Below are positions 1-8,916 of a DNA stretch of 64,000 nucleotides, piece after piece (position 1 is the first letter of the stretch; each line of letters starts with the position of its first letter). The translations under genes and the position numbers were made by a program. The notes below the pieces were generated by a model. The model saw nothing but the letters and a program-made list of their open reading frames with translations. It was not told where the DNA came from and searched no databases. Source of the DNA: Arenibacterium halophilum (lineage in GTDB: Bacteria > Pseudomonadota > Alphaproteobacteria > Rhodobacterales > Rhodobacteraceae); assembly GCF_005938225.1 (NCBI RefSeq), contig NZ_VCPC01000001.1, forward strand, positions 1,301,213 to 1,365,212. Reading direction: 5' to 3'.

Positions 1-2
1 TG

Positions 3-536
3 CCCCCGGCCGACCGGATCGAGGTATGTTTTGCCGGACGGTCGAACGTGGGCAAATCCACGCTGATCAACGCGCTGACGGGAACCAAGGCGCTGGCGCG
101 CGCGTCGAACACGCCGGGGCGCACGCAGGAGATCAACTATTTCAACCAAGGGCCTGACCTCTATCTGGTCGACCTGCCCGGCTATGGCTATGCGAATGCG
201 CCGCTGCCGGTGGTGGAAAAATGGCAGCGCCTGTTGAAACAGTACCTGTCGGGGCGGCCGACGCTGCGCCGCGCCTTCGTGCTGATCGACGCGCGCCATG
301 GCGTAAAAGACGTGGACGATCAAATCCTTCGCCTGCTTGATACCTCGGCCGTGACGTTCCAATGCGTTCTGACCAAGGTCGACAAGGTCAAAGCCAAGGA
401 TATGGAAAACACGCTGAAACAGGTGCGCGCCGCGCTGGCAAAACACCCCGCCGCATATCCGGAAATCGTGCTGACATCGTCCGAGAAGGGCGACGGGATT
501 GAAACGCTCCGCGGCATTATTGCGGGCCTGTCCTAG
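3..536 (+). CDS. engB: Ribosome-biogenesis GTP-binding protein EngB (YsxC/YihA), 5' truncated
   Basis: This is a TrmE-Era-EngA-EngB family GTPase that helps mature the large ribosomal subunit. The reading frame is open to the window edge, so the start lies upstream. The visible 177 residues begin just before the P-loop GRSNVGKST. G3 follows as DLPG, G4 as TKVD and G5 as SSEKGDG near the C-terminus, and the length after the P-loop fits a protein of about 200-215 aa. The GTG at 48 lies inside the P-loop and cannot be the start. The next gene, argB, follows after 72 bp. The family assignment is secure. Confidence 0.95.
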   Translation, partial: PPADRIEVCFAGRSNVGKSTLINALTGTKALARASNTPGRTQEINYFNQGPDLYLVDLPGYGYANAPLPVVEKWQRLLKQYLSGRPTLRRAFVLIDARHGVKDVDDQILRLLDTSAVTFQCVLTKVDKVKAKDMENTLKQVRAALAKHPAAYPEIVLTSSEKGDGIETLRGIIAGLS

Positions 537-608
537 GCGGGTCTCGGCAAAACGGCTTGCGTGACAGCCCCGCATTTCCGATAAACCCGCCAAACAGGGG
601 ATATCGGG

Positions 609-1469
609 ATGAAGACTCAGGACATGAATCGCGACTGGACGAACACCGCCGAAACGCTGTCACGGGCGGTTCCCTATCTTCAACGCTACGATGACGCGAT
701 TGTTGTCATCAAGCTGGGCGGTCACGCCATGGGCAGCGACGAGGCGATGGACGAGTTCGCGCGCGACGTGGTGCTGCTGCGTCTGTGCGGGGTGAACCCG
801 GTGGTGGTGCATGGCGGCGGGCCGCAAATCAACGCGTTGTTGAAACAGCTGGAGATCAAATCGGACTTCGTGAACGGCAAGCGTGTCACCGACAAGGCCA
901 CCGTTGACGTGGTCGAAATGGTACTTTCGGGGTCTGTCAACAAGTCCATCGTGCAGGCGATTCAGCGGCAGGGCGGCAAGGCCGTGGGCCTGTCGGGCAA
1001 GGATGCCAACCTGATGGTCTGCGACCAGACCGACCCCGCGCTGGGGCTGGTGGGCACGCCCGCGGATATGGACCCGAGCCTGCTGAAGCTGCTGTTTGAA
1101 AAGGAAATCATCCCCGTGATCGCGCCCATCGGCGCAGGGCGGAACGGTGAAACCTATAACGTGAACGGCGATACTGCCGCCGGGGCCTATGCCAAGGCGC
1201 TGAAGGCCGACCGGCTGCTGCTGCTGACCGACGTGGCCGGCGTGAAGAACGCCGAGGGCGACGTTGTGACGGAACTGACCGCCGCCGAAATCCGCCAGAT
1301 GACCGCCGATGGCGTGATCGCGGGCGGCATGATCCCCAAGACGGAAACCGCGCTGGATGCGGTCGAAGGCGGGGTGCGGGCCGCTGTTATCATTGATGGG
1401 CGCGCGCCCAATGCCTGCCTGCTTGAACTGTTCACCGAGCATGGCGCCGGGTCGATGATCCGCCGCTGA
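609..1469 (+). CDS. argB: Acetylglutamate kinase
   Basis: The enzyme phosphorylates N-acetyl-L-glutamate with ATP, the second step of arginine (ornithine) synthesis, in the cytoplasm. The 286 aa have the normal length for the amino-acid-kinase fold. The nucleotide-binding [10 protein letters not shown] lies near residue 35, the substrate loop VVHGGGPQI near 65, then GLSGKDANL, the [10 protein letters not shown] segment and LLLTDVAGV, with GGMIPK near the C-terminus. The N-terminal extension with its basic and aromatic residues resembles the arginine-sensing helix of feedback-inhibited ArgB enzymes; that is an inference. Its TGA is followed directly by the ATG of the ferredoxin-like gene, so the two are probably co-transcribed. 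Confidence 0.97.
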   Translation: MKTQDMNRDWTNTAETLSRAVPYLQRYDDAIVVIKLGGHAMGSDEAMDEFARDVVLLRLCGVNPVVVHGGGPQINALLKQLEIKSDFVNGKRVTDKATVDVVEMVLSGSVNKSIVQAIQRQGGKAVGLSGKDANLMVCDQTDPALGLVGTPADMDPSLLKLLFEKEIIPVIAPIGAGRNGETYNVNGDTAAGAYAKALKADRLLLLTDVAGVKNAEGDVVTELTAAEIRQMTADGVIAGGMIPKTETALDAVEGGVRAAVIIDGRAPNACLLELFTEHGAGSMIRR

Positions 1470-2117
1470 ATGCCCGTTTCGGCGCACCCCGAGTATGACG
1501 ACATCGATCAGGCGGCGCAGGCCCACGGTCTGATCGTCATGGGGGCGCTGCGCGACGGCGGCGAGAGCCTGATCCTGCTGGGGGCAGGCCCTGCGTTCTG
1601 GGACCATCTGCAAGCGGCTCCAGAAGCCCTTGATGGCGCGCCCGATCCGGTTGACCGCTGGTCGAGCCGTGTCATCGGCGCGCTGGCCGCGCAATTCGGC
1701 GCGCAGGCCGAATTTCCCTTTGGCGGGCCGCCCTATGCGCCCTTCATCCGCTGGGCGATGGATAGCGGGCGCGCGTTTCAAAGCCCGGTTGGGATGCTGG
1801 TGCACGACACTGTGGGCATGATGATATCTTACCGGGGCGCGCTGCGGCTGCCCCGCGTCATTCCCACGCCAACACCGCGCACCGCCAGCCCCTGCCCCAC
1901 CTGCGCCGCGCCCTGTATCACCGCCTGCCCGGTCGGGGCGCTGTCGGGTGATACGCCTTACAATCTGGCCGCCTGCCACGCCTACCTTGACACGCCCGCC
2001 GGACAAGAGTGCATGGTAAACGGCTGTGCCGTGCGGCGCGCCTGCCCCGTCAGCACGGGCGCGCAGCGACAACCGGCCCAATCGGCCCACCATATGAGAG
2101 CGTTCCACCCGTCATGA
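1470..2117 (+). CDS. Ferredoxin-like protein with one CxxCxxxCxxxCP cluster
   Basis: This 215 aa protein begins on the base after the argB stop. The first 120 residues show no motif I recognise. Residues about 137-155 carry Cys in the pattern CPTCAAPCITACP, followed by VGAL, which resembles a 4Fe-4S ferredoxin loop as found in QueG-type proteins. Further Cys at CHAYL, CMVNGC and RRACP could bind a second cluster. The spacing x2-x3-x3 differs from the usual x2-x2-x3. A role in electron transfer is inferred from the cysteines only. Its TGA overlaps the ATG of the next gene (ATGA). The substrate and partner are unknown. Confidence 0.7.
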   Translation: MPVSAHPEYDDIDQAAQAHGLIVMGALRDGGESLILLGAGPAFWDHLQAAPEALDGAPDPVDRWSSRVIGALAAQFGAQAEFPFGGPPYAPFIRWAMDSGRAFQSPVGMLVHDTVGMMISYRGALRLPRVIPTPTPRTASPCPTCAAPCITACPVGALSGDTPYNLAACHAYLDTPAGQECMVNGCAVRRACPVSTGAQRQPAQSAHHMRAFHPS

Positions 2118-2614
2118 CCAAGACCCTGATCCTGATGCGCCACGCGAAATCCGATTGGGGGGCGCCGTCCTTGCCCGACAAGCTGCGCCCGCTGAACGCG
2201 CGGGGGCAGCGCTCGGCCACGGCGCTTGGCGATTGGCTTCGGGCCAAGGGGCATCTGCCGCAGACTGTCTTGTGCTCTTCGGCAATCCGGACGCGGGAAA
2301 CGCTGGCTGGGCTGGGGCTTATGAATACGACCGTCAATTATAGCGACGATCTGTATCACGCCGAAGCAGACGTGATGTTTCAGGTTTTGAAACGTGCCAG
2401 CAGCGATACGGTTCTGATGATCGGCCACAATCCCGGCATCTGCGATTTTGCCCAGATGCTTATGGAGGACGCGCCCGACCACATCCGGTTTCACGACTAC
2501 CCCACCTGCGCGACGCTGGTGGCGCGGTTCGATATTGCCGACTGGACGGCGCTGCAATGGCGCAGCGGTCAGCCGGTGGATTTCACGGTGCCCCGCGATC
2601 TGATCGGCGGATGA
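2114..2614 (+). CDS. SixA-like histidine phosphatase
   Basis: This is a branch-1 histidine phosphatase of 166 aa, close to the size of SixA phosphohistidine phosphatases. The catalytic LMRHAKSDW lies at residues 6-14 with the phosphorylated His. SSAIRTRET follows near residue 55, and the second catalytic His is in MIGHNPGI near residue 102. I chose the ATG at 2114 because it overlaps the upstream TGA as ATGA and gives a start directly before the first beta strand; longer readings run through the ferredoxin-like gene. The substrate in this organism is not evident. The transcript ends at the hairpin at 2621-2648. Confidence 0.85.
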   Translation: MTKTLILMRHAKSDWGAPSLPDKLRPLNARGQRSATALGDWLRAKGHLPQTVLCSSAIRTRETLAGLGLMNTTVNYSDDLYHAEADVMFQVLKRASSDTVLMIGHNPGICDFAQMLMEDAPDHIRFHDYPTCATLVARFDIADWTALQWRSGQPVDFTVPRDLIGG

Positions 2615-2620
2615 AACGAA

Positions 2621-2648
2621 AAACGCCCGACCGATTGGCCGGGCGTTT
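2621..2648. terminator. Bidirectional hairpin terminator between convergent operons
   Basis: The arms aaacgcccg and cgggcgttt form a perfect 9-bp stem around a 10-base loop, with A on one side and T on the other. It sits 6 bases after the phosphatase stop and 17 bases before the end of convergent bztD, so it can serve both strands. Confidence 0.8.
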
Positions 2649-2665
2649 CCAATACTGTGACCCGT

Positions 2666-3457
2666 TCAGTGGCCCAGGATCTGGCTGAGGAACAGCTGGG
2701 TCCGCGGGCTCTTGGGGTTGTTGAAGAACTCTTCGGGTTCGTTCTGTTCCACAATCTGGCCCTGATCCATAAAGATCACGCGGTTCGCCACCTGACGGGC
2801 AAAGCCCATTTCATGCGTCACGCACAGCATGGTCATGCCTTCCTCGGCCAGCTCGATCATGGTGTCGAGCACCTCTTTGATCATTTCCGGGTCCAGCGCC
2901 GACGTGGGTTCGTCGAACAGCATGATGCGCGGCTTCATGCACAGCGAGCGGGCAATCGCCACCCGTTGCTGCTGACCGCCCGAAAGCATACCGGGATACT
3001 TGTGCGCCTGATCGGGGATCTTCACCTTTTCAAGGAAATGCATCGCGGTGGCCTCGGCTTCTTTCCGGGGCACCTTGCGCACCCAGATCGGGGCCAGCGT
3101 ACAGTTTTCCAGGATCGTCAGGTGCGGGAACAGGTTGAAGTGCTGAAAGCACATGCCAACCTCGGACCGGATCTTGTCGATGTTCTTCAGGTCCGAGCTC
3201 AGCTCGGTTCCATCCACGACAATGCGGCCCTTCTGGTGTTCCTCCAGCCTGTTGATGCAGCGGATCAGCGTGGATTTCCCCGACCCCGACGGCCCGGCGA
3301 TCACGATCCGTTCGCCGCGATACACCGTCAGGTCGATGTCGCGCAGCACATGGAAGGTGCCGTACCATTTGTTCATGTTGCTGATTTCAATCGCGACCTC
3401 ATCCGAGACCTGCATCTTGGAACGGTCGATTTCGCGGTCGGTGGCAAGTTCTGACAT
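2666..3457 (-). CDS. bztD: Glutamate/aspartate ABC transporter ATP-binding protein BztD
   Basis: This is the ATPase of a polar amino acid uptake ABC transporter (263 aa). Walker A is GPSGSGKST near residue 55. The signature is LSGGQQQR near 158, Walker B is IMLFDEP near 180, and the switch His lies in VTHEMGF near 215. Order and sequence match the bztABCD (aapJQMP-like) system for glutamate, glutamine, aspartate and asparagine described in Rhodobacter capsulatus. It is the last gene of the operon, 12 bp after bztC. Substrate range is inferred from the family. Confidence 0.93.
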   Translation of the reverse strand: MSELATDREIDRSKMQVSDEVAIEISNMNKWYGTFHVLRDIDLTVYRGERIVIAGPSGSGKSTLIRCINRLEEHQKGRIVVDGTELSSDLKNIDKIRSEVGMCFQHFNLFPHLTILENCTLAPIWVRKVPRKEAEATAMHFLEKVKIPDQAHKYPGMLSGGQQQRVAIARSLCMKPRIMLFDEPTSALDPEMIKEVLDTMIELAEEGMTMLCVTHEMGFARQVANRVIFMDQGQIVEQNEPEEFFNNPKSPRTQLFLSQILGH

Positions 3458-3469
3458 ATGCGGAACTCC

Positions 3470-4798
3470 TTATTTGTGGCCAGTCCGAAGCTTGCGCTCC
3501 AGGTACATGGAATAACGGGACATCGAGAAGCAGAAGATGAAGAACACCACCGCGATAAAGCCGTACAGCTCCCACACGATGCCGTTCCAGTTGCTGTCGG
3601 CGCGAATTGCATTCGACAGCCCCAACGGATCAAGCAACCCGATGATCGACACCAGCGTGGTATCCTTGAACACGCCGATGAAGGTGGACACGATGCCCGG
3701 AATCGAAATCTTCAGCGCCTGCGGCATGATCACCAGCCGCTGCGCCTGCCAGTAATCAAGGCCAAGGCTGTCGGCGCCCTCGTACTGCCCCTTGGGCAGG
3801 GCCGCGAGCCCCCCGCGCACCACCTCGGCCATATAGGCCGCGGCGAAGAGCGTCACCATGATCAGCACCCGCAGGATGATGTCAAAGTTGGTGCCCGGCG
3901 GCATGAAGATGTTCAGCAGGGTCGAGGCCACGAACAGCAGCGTGATCAGCGGAACGCCCCGGATGAATTCGATGAAGCCGATGCAGATGTATTTGACGAT
4001 CATCAGGTCCGATTGCCGCCCCAGCGCCAGAACGATGCCAAGCGGCAGCGAACAGGCAATGGCGACGACGCCGATGGTGATCGACAGCATGAAGCCCCCG
4101 AAGTTCCGGCTGGGCACTTCCTCGATCCCGAGGGGCAGGACCGACGCCAGCGCATCAACCACATACCCCGACAGGAACAGCCACCAGATCACCGCCGCCA
4201 GCACGCCCACGACCAGCCCGATCAGATTGCTGGTGGCGGCGCCAAGGATGCGGAAGACGTAGTAGCCGATGACGAACCCGGCGGCCACGGCAAGCGGGCC
4301 CCAGATGGTGCCTCCCCACAGCAGCCAAGGAAAGATGAAGGGGAACGCGGCCGAGAACCAGATCAGCTGGCTGGGCACGCGGTCGGCAAACAGGACAGGC
4401 GCCAGCGCCACCCCCATCAGCACGAAGGACAGGATCGGCCGCCAGTACAGATCGGATGGGTAGAACCCGAACAGCAACTGAACCCAGCGTTCGCGGATCA
4501 CGCCCCAGCAGGCACCCGAAGTGCCGTGTTCGCCCACCGATCCGGCGGCGGTCAGGATCTCGCGGCATTCGCTGAGCGAGGTCGCGCCCCATGTGGGTGA
4601 CAGGATCCACGGAACGATACCGATCAGGATCCAGGCGATGATCGCCAGGGAAATGACCGTGACGACGGTGTTGAACCAGCCCGAGAACAGGTTCTCGCGC
4701 GCCCAGCCCACCGGCCCCGTCGATGACGCCGGAGGCGCCACCTGCGGCAGCATGGTTTCACGGACGTAGGCAACGGTGTTTGCGTGTGTATCGCTCAT
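3470..4798 (-). CDS. bztC: Amino acid ABC transporter permease BztC
   Basis: This is an inner-membrane permease of 442 aa, long like the BztC/AapM type and unlike the short HisM type. It has one N-terminal membrane segment around residues 35-60, several in the middle, and the core permease domain in the C-terminal 200 residues. The EAA loop that docks the ATPase reads EGADSLGLDYWQA with MPQAL following. It pairs with BztB as a heterodimer. It lies 1 bp after bztB and 12 bp before bztD, within one operon. Confidence 0.93.
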   Translation of the reverse strand: MSDTHANTVAYVRETMLPQVAPPASSTGPVGWARENLFSGWFNTVVTVISLAIIAWILIGIVPWILSPTWGATSLSECREILTAAGSVGEHGTSGACWGVIRERWVQLLFGFYPSDLYWRPILSFVLMGVALAPVLFADRVPSQLIWFSAAFPFIFPWLLWGGTIWGPLAVAAGFVIGYYVFRILGAATSNLIGLVVGVLAAVIWWLFLSGYVVDALASVLPLGIEEVPSRNFGGFMLSITIGVVAIACSLPLGIVLALGRQSDLMIVKYICIGFIEFIRGVPLITLLFVASTLLNIFMPPGTNFDIILRVLIMVTLFAAAYMAEVVRGGLAALPKGQYEGADSLGLDYWQAQRLVIMPQALKISIPGIVSTFIGVFKDTTLVSIIGLLDPLGLSNAIRADSNWNGIVWELYGFIAVVFFIFCFSMSRYSMYLERKLRTGHK

Positions 4799-4799
4799 C

Positions 4800-6173
4800 T
4801 CACCGCTCCTTCAGCTTTACGGATTCGTTATACCAGTTCATCACGCCCGAAATCAGCAGGCTGACGATCAGGTAGATCAGCATCAGAAGCAGCAGGCATT
4901 CCAGCTCGCGTCCGGTCTGGTTCAGCGTGATGCCGCCCAGCGTGCCGGTCAGATCCATGTAGCCCACCGCAATCGCCAGAGACGAGTTCTTGGTCAGGTT
5001 CAGATACTGCGAAATCAGCGGCGGAATGATGACCCGCAGCGCCTGCGGCAGGATCACAAGGTTCATCGTGCGGTTCGGACGCAGGCCAAGCGCCGAAGCG
5101 GCCTCGGTCTGGCCCTGGCTGATGGCGAGGATACCAGCGCGGACGTTTTCCGCAATGAAGGCCGCCGTATAGAGCGACAGAGCCAGCCACAGCGCGATCA
5201 GCGAGTTGCGCAGGTGCGTCCCGCCCGAAAAGTTGAAGCCGCGCAATTCGGGGTAGCCCAGGTGAAAGCCCAGAACCCAAAGCGTGATGATCAGCGGCAC
5301 CGCAATCACGCCAAGGCGCAGATACCATGTGGTCGGCCGGTCGCCGGTGGCTTCCTGGATACGATCGGCCCGGTTGGCGATCGCGCGCGCGCCGTAAATG
5401 CCCGCGCCCAGGACGATCAGGATGACCATCAGGTCAAGGCTGATCTGGAAGGTGCCACAGCCTTCGCCCGGACGGCCGGCAAAGGGGCCCTCGCTTGCGA
5501 AATAGCTGGCACAGGCCGGGTTGCTTTCACTGGCGCCAACGGGGAAATCGCCAAGGCCGGTGCGCCAGCTGGTGAATTCGTCGGTTTCCGGATCGCGGTG
5601 GCCGAACAGAACGTCGGGAATATAGACACCCCGGTTGGTCACGGCGACCGTGTCGAACAGGCTCATCGAAGCTTCGGCGTCGTCGCCCCGGAAATCGCGG
5701 GGGCTGGGAAGCGTTTCGATCATGATTGCCATGATGAACACGATCCACAGCAGCACCGGCACGTTGCGGAACATTTCGACGTAGACGGCCATCAGCCGCG
5801 ACACCAGCCAGTTTTTCGACAGGCGCAGAACCCCGATGATAACCCCAAGAATCGTCGCCGTCACACACCCCAGAACCGCCACCACCAGCGTGTTCAACAG
5901 GCCAACGATCGACGCGCGCAGGTGCGAATCCTGCGAGGTGTAATCGATCAGGCGCTGGTTGATGTCATAGCTGGCCGGTTCGGTGAAGAACCCGAAGTCG
6001 ATCGGCTTGCCAAGGGCTGCAAGGTTCTGGGCGGTATTGTTGATCAGCCATGCCGCAAGCAGCATGAAGCCAAGCATCGCTATGACCTGGATCGTGGCAG
6101 AACGATACCGGGTATCGTAGAGCAGCATGGATAGCCGAAACTGCTCCTTCGGAGGATCGGAAAGTGTCGTCAT
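4800..6173 (-). CDS. bztB: Amino acid ABC transporter permease BztB
   Basis: This is the second permease subunit, 457 aa. The N-terminal membrane segment is around residues 28-45 (VIAMLGFMLLAAWLI). A long periplasmic insert in the middle contains several Cys and Asp residues, and the C-terminal core has the EAA loop EAASALGLRPNRTM followed by LPQAL. Such long inserts are normal for BztB/AapQ. The gene starts 128 bp downstream of the bztA stop, across a hairpin that probably lowers permease expression relative to the binding protein. Confidence 0.93.
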   Translation of the reverse strand: MTTLSDPPKEQFRLSMLLYDTRYRSATIQVIAMLGFMLLAAWLINNTAQNLAALGKPIDFGFFTEPASYDINQRLIDYTSQDSHLRASIVGLLNTLVVAVLGCVTATILGVIIGVLRLSKNWLVSRLMAVYVEMFRNVPVLLWIVFIMAIMIETLPSPRDFRGDDAEASMSLFDTVAVTNRGVYIPDVLFGHRDPETDEFTSWRTGLGDFPVGASESNPACASYFASEGPFAGRPGEGCGTFQISLDLMVILIVLGAGIYGARAIANRADRIQEATGDRPTTWYLRLGVIAVPLIITLWVLGFHLGYPELRGFNFSGGTHLRNSLIALWLALSLYTAAFIAENVRAGILAISQGQTEAASALGLRPNRTMNLVILPQALRVIIPPLISQYLNLTKNSSLAIAVGYMDLTGTLGGITLNQTGRELECLLLLMLIYLIVSLLISGVMNWYNESVKLKER

Positions 6174-6262
6174 GTGACGTCCCTGTTGGCATCCCGATCT
6201 CGTGATTTGGCCAGGTTTTTCCCGGCTCCCCGCAGATCGGGTGATTATAGTTCAAAGAAGAA

Positions 6263-6285
6263 GGGCGCAGGTTGATCCTGCGCCC
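6263..6285 (-). terminator. Attenuator-like hairpin between bztA and bztB
   Basis: A perfect 9-bp stem (gggcgcagg with cctgcgccc) and a 5-base loop lie 17 bp after the bztA stop. On the transcribed strand it is followed by cttcttcttt, a T-rich tail. The position between a binding-protein gene and its permease genes is typical for partial termination that favours the binding protein. Confidence 0.75.
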
Positions 6286-6301
6286 CTTTTCGTGTCCCGT
6301 C

Positions 6302-7318
6302 TTAGCGGAAGGGCGGAGCGTACTGCAGACCGCCGTCTTTCCATTGCGCGTTCAGGCCGCGCGCCAGACCGATCGGTGTGTTCTCACCGATGTTCTTTGC
6401 AAAGACTTCACCATAGTTGCCGCCCGCCATGATGGCGCGCTTGGCCCACTCGGCGTCGAGGCCCAGCATTTCGCCCAGCGTGCCTTCGGTGCCCAGCATA
6501 CGGTTGATTTCCGGGTTGTCGGTGCCTTTCGACAGCTCGGCGATGTTTGCCGACGACACGCCCAGTTCTTCCGCCGCGATCAGCGCGTTCAGCGACCAGC
6601 GCACAACGTCGCCCCACTCGTCATCGCCGTGACGGACCAGCGGGCCCAGCGGCTCTTTCGAGATGATTTCGGGCAGCAGAACGTGTGCCGACGGGTCTTC
6701 GAAGGTGGCGCGGGTTGCAGCCAGGCCCGAAGCATCGGTGGTGTACACGTCGCAGGCACCGGCAAGGTACTGCTGCTGTGCTTCGGCGTTGGTTTCGATC
6801 GGAACCGGCTCGTAGCTCATGTTGTTGATGCGGAAGTAGTCCGCCAGGTTCAGCTCGGTCGTGGTGCCGGTCTGGATGCAGACGGTGGCGCCGTCCAGAT
6901 CCTTGGCCGAGGACACGCCCAGTTCCTTCGGAACCATGAAGCCCTGACCGTCATAGTAGTTCACACCAACAAAGGTGAACTTCAGATCGACGTCGCGGCT
7001 GAAGGTCCAGGTGGTGTTACGTGCCAGCATGTCGATTTCGCCCGACGCCAGCGCGGTAAAGCGGGTCTTGCCGGTGGTGGGAACGAATTCCACGGCCATC
7101 GGATCGCTCAGCACGGCAGCAGCAACGGCGCGGCAGACGGCAACGTCGAAACCGTTCCAGACACCATTGGCATCCGGCGTGGCAAAGCCCGGAACGCCGG
7201 TGGCGACACCGCAGTTCAGCTTGCCCCGAGCCTTGACGTCATCCAGCGTACCGGCTGCAGCAGCAGTCGCTGCCAGACCGGCGACGGTGAGCGCGCCAAA
7301 AAGTACGGATTTTTTCAT
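6302..7318 (-). CDS. bztA: Periplasmic glutamate/aspartate-binding protein BztA
   Basis: This is a family 3 solute-binding protein of 338 aa that captures amino acids in the periplasm for BztBCD. The start at 7318 is set by an aggaagagg ribosome site and gives a clean signal peptide (MKKSVLFGALTVAGLAATAAA) cleaved before GTLDDVKARGK. The binding-lobe opening GVWNGFDVAVCRAV and the segment ARNTTWTFSRD are characteristic of the BztA/AapJ type. Longer in-frame readings lack a ribosome site. It is first in the operon, with a candidate promoter at 7421-7450. Confidence 0.94.
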   Translation of the reverse strand: MKKSVLFGALTVAGLAATAAAAGTLDDVKARGKLNCGVATGVPGFATPDANGVWNGFDVAVCRAVAAAVLSDPMAVEFVPTTGKTRFTALASGEIDMLARNTTWTFSRDVDLKFTFVGVNYYDGQGFMVPKELGVSSAKDLDGATVCIQTGTTTELNLADYFRINNMSYEPVPIETNAEAQQQYLAGACDVYTTDASGLAATRATFEDPSAHVLLPEIISKEPLGPLVRHGDDEWGDVVRWSLNALIAAEELGVSSANIAELSKGTDNPEINRMLGTEGTLGEMLGLDAEWAKRAIMAGGNYGEVFAKNIGENTPIGLARGLNAQWKDGGLQYAPPFR

Positions 7319-7420
7319 AGTAACCTCTTCCTGATTTACGCCTCGTAGCGGGCGACTTTCGCGGCGTCTTTTGACGCCCTTTGAAACACGGATAGTGGGG
7401 GCTCCCCCTTGTGTGCCGCA

Positions 7421-7450
7421 ATTCTGGGCGGATTCATCAACAAACGTCAA
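7421..7450 (-). promoter_or_regulatory. Candidate sigma70-type promoter for bztA
   Basis: On the minus strand TTGACG (7445-7450) lies 18 bp before CAGAAT (7421-7426), about 100 bp upstream of the bztA start. The -10 box matches the consensus in four of six bases. This is a prediction by eye only. Confidence 0.35.
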
Positions 7451-7490
7451 GACGTCGATCAAAGAAATCAATGACAAGGCCCGGGTTGAC

Positions 7491-7512
7491 CAAAGGTTAA
7501 TCTATACCTTTG
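7491..7512. promoter_or_regulatory. Inverted repeat upstream of the bzt promoter
   Basis: The 7-bp arms caaaggt and acctttg are perfect and separated by 8 AT-rich bases. The repeat lies about 40 bp upstream of the candidate bztA -35 box and just beyond the end of the ATP12-type gene. It could be an operator for the transporter; no regulator can be named. Confidence 0.3.
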
Positions 7513-7525
7513 CCCGGTCTCGCGC

Positions 7526-8236
7526 CTAAGCGCGCGACAGGCGATAGAACTCGGCGGCGTGCAGAAACGCGGCCCGTTTCAGCGCGGTCTGCGCGTCGGC
7601 CTCTTCATCCGCGCCCCATTGTTCGGCCTGCCAGCTTTCGTCCAGTTGGGATACATCCCAGATTGTCTCGGGCGAGGCCCAGCCACGCGCGCAGGCAAGG
7701 CCCAGAACCAGCGAACCCGACAGCGAGATCAGATCGTGCAGGGCCGCGATTTCGAAATTCGTGGCCGCCGTCAAAGGTTCTGTAAGGCGCTGCAACGCCT
7801 GCGCGTCCTGCGGGGCATGTATCACACCGGTGCGCGGGTGCAGGCGCGCGCCAAGTTCGGTTTCGGCCCAGTCCAGAGCGGGGTCCCACTGCTGCGCCTG
7901 CCGTGCGATCAATTCCTCGGGAGCATCGGCGCGATAGCACAGCAGATCGCTGTCTCCATAGGCGGCCAGCATCTCGATCACCTCGGCGCGCTGCGGGGCG
8001 ACCTTGTCGATGGCGGCATTGGCCGAACGGGTGAAAGGCATGGTTTCAGGTGCGATCTTTTCGCCCTGCGCCTCCCATTCTGCTGCCAACGCCGCGGCCA
8101 TGCCCTGCGTCGGCAGGATCAGCGCCGCCTTGGCCGGGGTGCGCACACGGCGCCCATCCAGCAACACCTCGAACCCGCCATCGGTCCGGGCGGTTGTGGT
8201 CTGTTTCCAGAACCGGCGCGCGGCCCAAGTGCTCAT
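7526..8236 (-). CDS. ATP12 family F1-ATPase assembly chaperone
   Basis: This 236 aa protein belongs to the ATP12 family. In mitochondria ATP12 binds the F1 alpha subunit during assembly, and alphaproteobacteria carry homologues. Family marks are the N-terminal basic FWKQT segment, LLDGRRVRTPAKAAL near residue 30, EWEAQGEKI with MPFTR near 55-70, and the aromatic/acidic DSDLLCYRA and QQWDPALDW near 100-125. The ATG overlaps the TGA of the HAD gene upstream (ATGA), so the two are translationally coupled. The ATP-synthase role is inferred from the family. Confidence 0.88.
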   Translation of the reverse strand: MSTWAARRFWKQTTTARTDGGFEVLLDGRRVRTPAKAALILPTQGMAAALAAEWEAQGEKIAPETMPFTRSANAAIDKVAPQRAEVIEMLAAYGDSDLLCYRADAPEELIARQAQQWDPALDWAETELGARLHPRTGVIHAPQDAQALQRLTEPLTAATNFEIAALHDLISLSGSLVLGLACARGWASPETIWDVSQLDESWQAEQWGADEEADAQTALKRAAFLHAAEFYRLSRA

Positions 8237-8916
8237 GCGGGTACTCCCAGAATATCGTCGATTGCGCCGGGCAGAGCGTCAAAGCTGTCGATCAGCTTGC
8301 GCGCATGGGGCGCCAGCATCTTGGCCGGGTGATAGCCCCAACTTACGCCGACGGCGGCCACCCCGGCGGCACCTGCCATTTCCATGTCGTAGGTCGTGTC
8401 ACCAATCATCACCGCGTCGGCGGCGTCGATACCGGTGTCGGCAAGGCAGGTCAGCACCATCGAGGGATGCGGCTTCGACGGGTGATCGTCGGCCACCTGC
8501 CGTGTCACGAACATGCCGGTCAGCCCATGCGCCTCGATCAGCGCGTCCAGCCCGCGCCGCGACTTGCCCGTGGCGACCCCAAGCAACAGATCGTCCCGCC
8601 GAGACAGCGCCTGCAACACCTGCGCCACACCGGGATAAAGCGGCGAGCCCACCGCCGCGCCCTGTGCCGAGCGCGTGGCATGATATGAGTCCTTATAGCC
8701 CTGCACCAAGGCGGCGCGGCACTCGGGCGTTGCCTCCGGCGCCAGACGCAGCACCGCGTGGTCCAGTGACAGCCCGACAATCCCCAGAATGTCGGATCGC
8801 GCCGGCGCAGGACGGCCCTGCGCCGAAAACGCCGCCGTCATCGCGCCGACAATCGCGCCCTGGCTGTCGACCAGCGTGCCGTCGACATCGAAAATGACCA
8901 GTCGCAACCGGCTCAT
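8233..8916 (-). CDS. HAD-superfamily phosphatase, phosphoglycolate-phosphatase-like
   Basis: This 227 aa HAD hydrolase carries all four motifs: FDVDGTLVDS at residues 7-16, GVATGKS near 115, the Lys of KPHPS near 150, and MIGDTTYDM near 175. The alpha-helical cap between motifs I and II resembles Gph/PpaX enzymes. The start at 8916 overlaps the stop of the Rlu gene as ATGA; the longer reading runs into that gene. It sits between an Rlu pseudouridine synthase and the ATP12 chaperone in one overlapping run. The exact substrate is unknown. Confidence 0.85.
   Translation of the reverse strand: MSRLRLVIFDVDGTLVDSQGAIVGAMTAAFSAQGRPAPARSDILGIVGLSLDHAVLRLAPEATPECRAALVQGYKDSYHATRSAQGAAVGSPLYPGVAQVLQALSRRDDLLLGVATGKSRRGLDALIEAHGLTGMFVTRQVADDHPSKPHPSMVLTCLADTGIDAADAVMIGDTTYDMEMAGAAGVAAVGVSWGYHPAKMLAPHARKLIDSFDALPGAIDDILGVPA

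Noticed and set aside
660-2108. Long minus-strand open frame opposite argB and the ferredoxin-like gene
   Set aside because: It is a shadow frame in GC-rich DNA; the product is low-complexity with many His, Gln, Arg and Gly residues, and both genes on the plus strand show clear families.
4776-6134. 452-codon plus-strand frame opposite bztB
   Set aside because: The protein is rich in His, Gln, Arg and Asp and lacks motifs; the minus strand holds an unmistakable permease.
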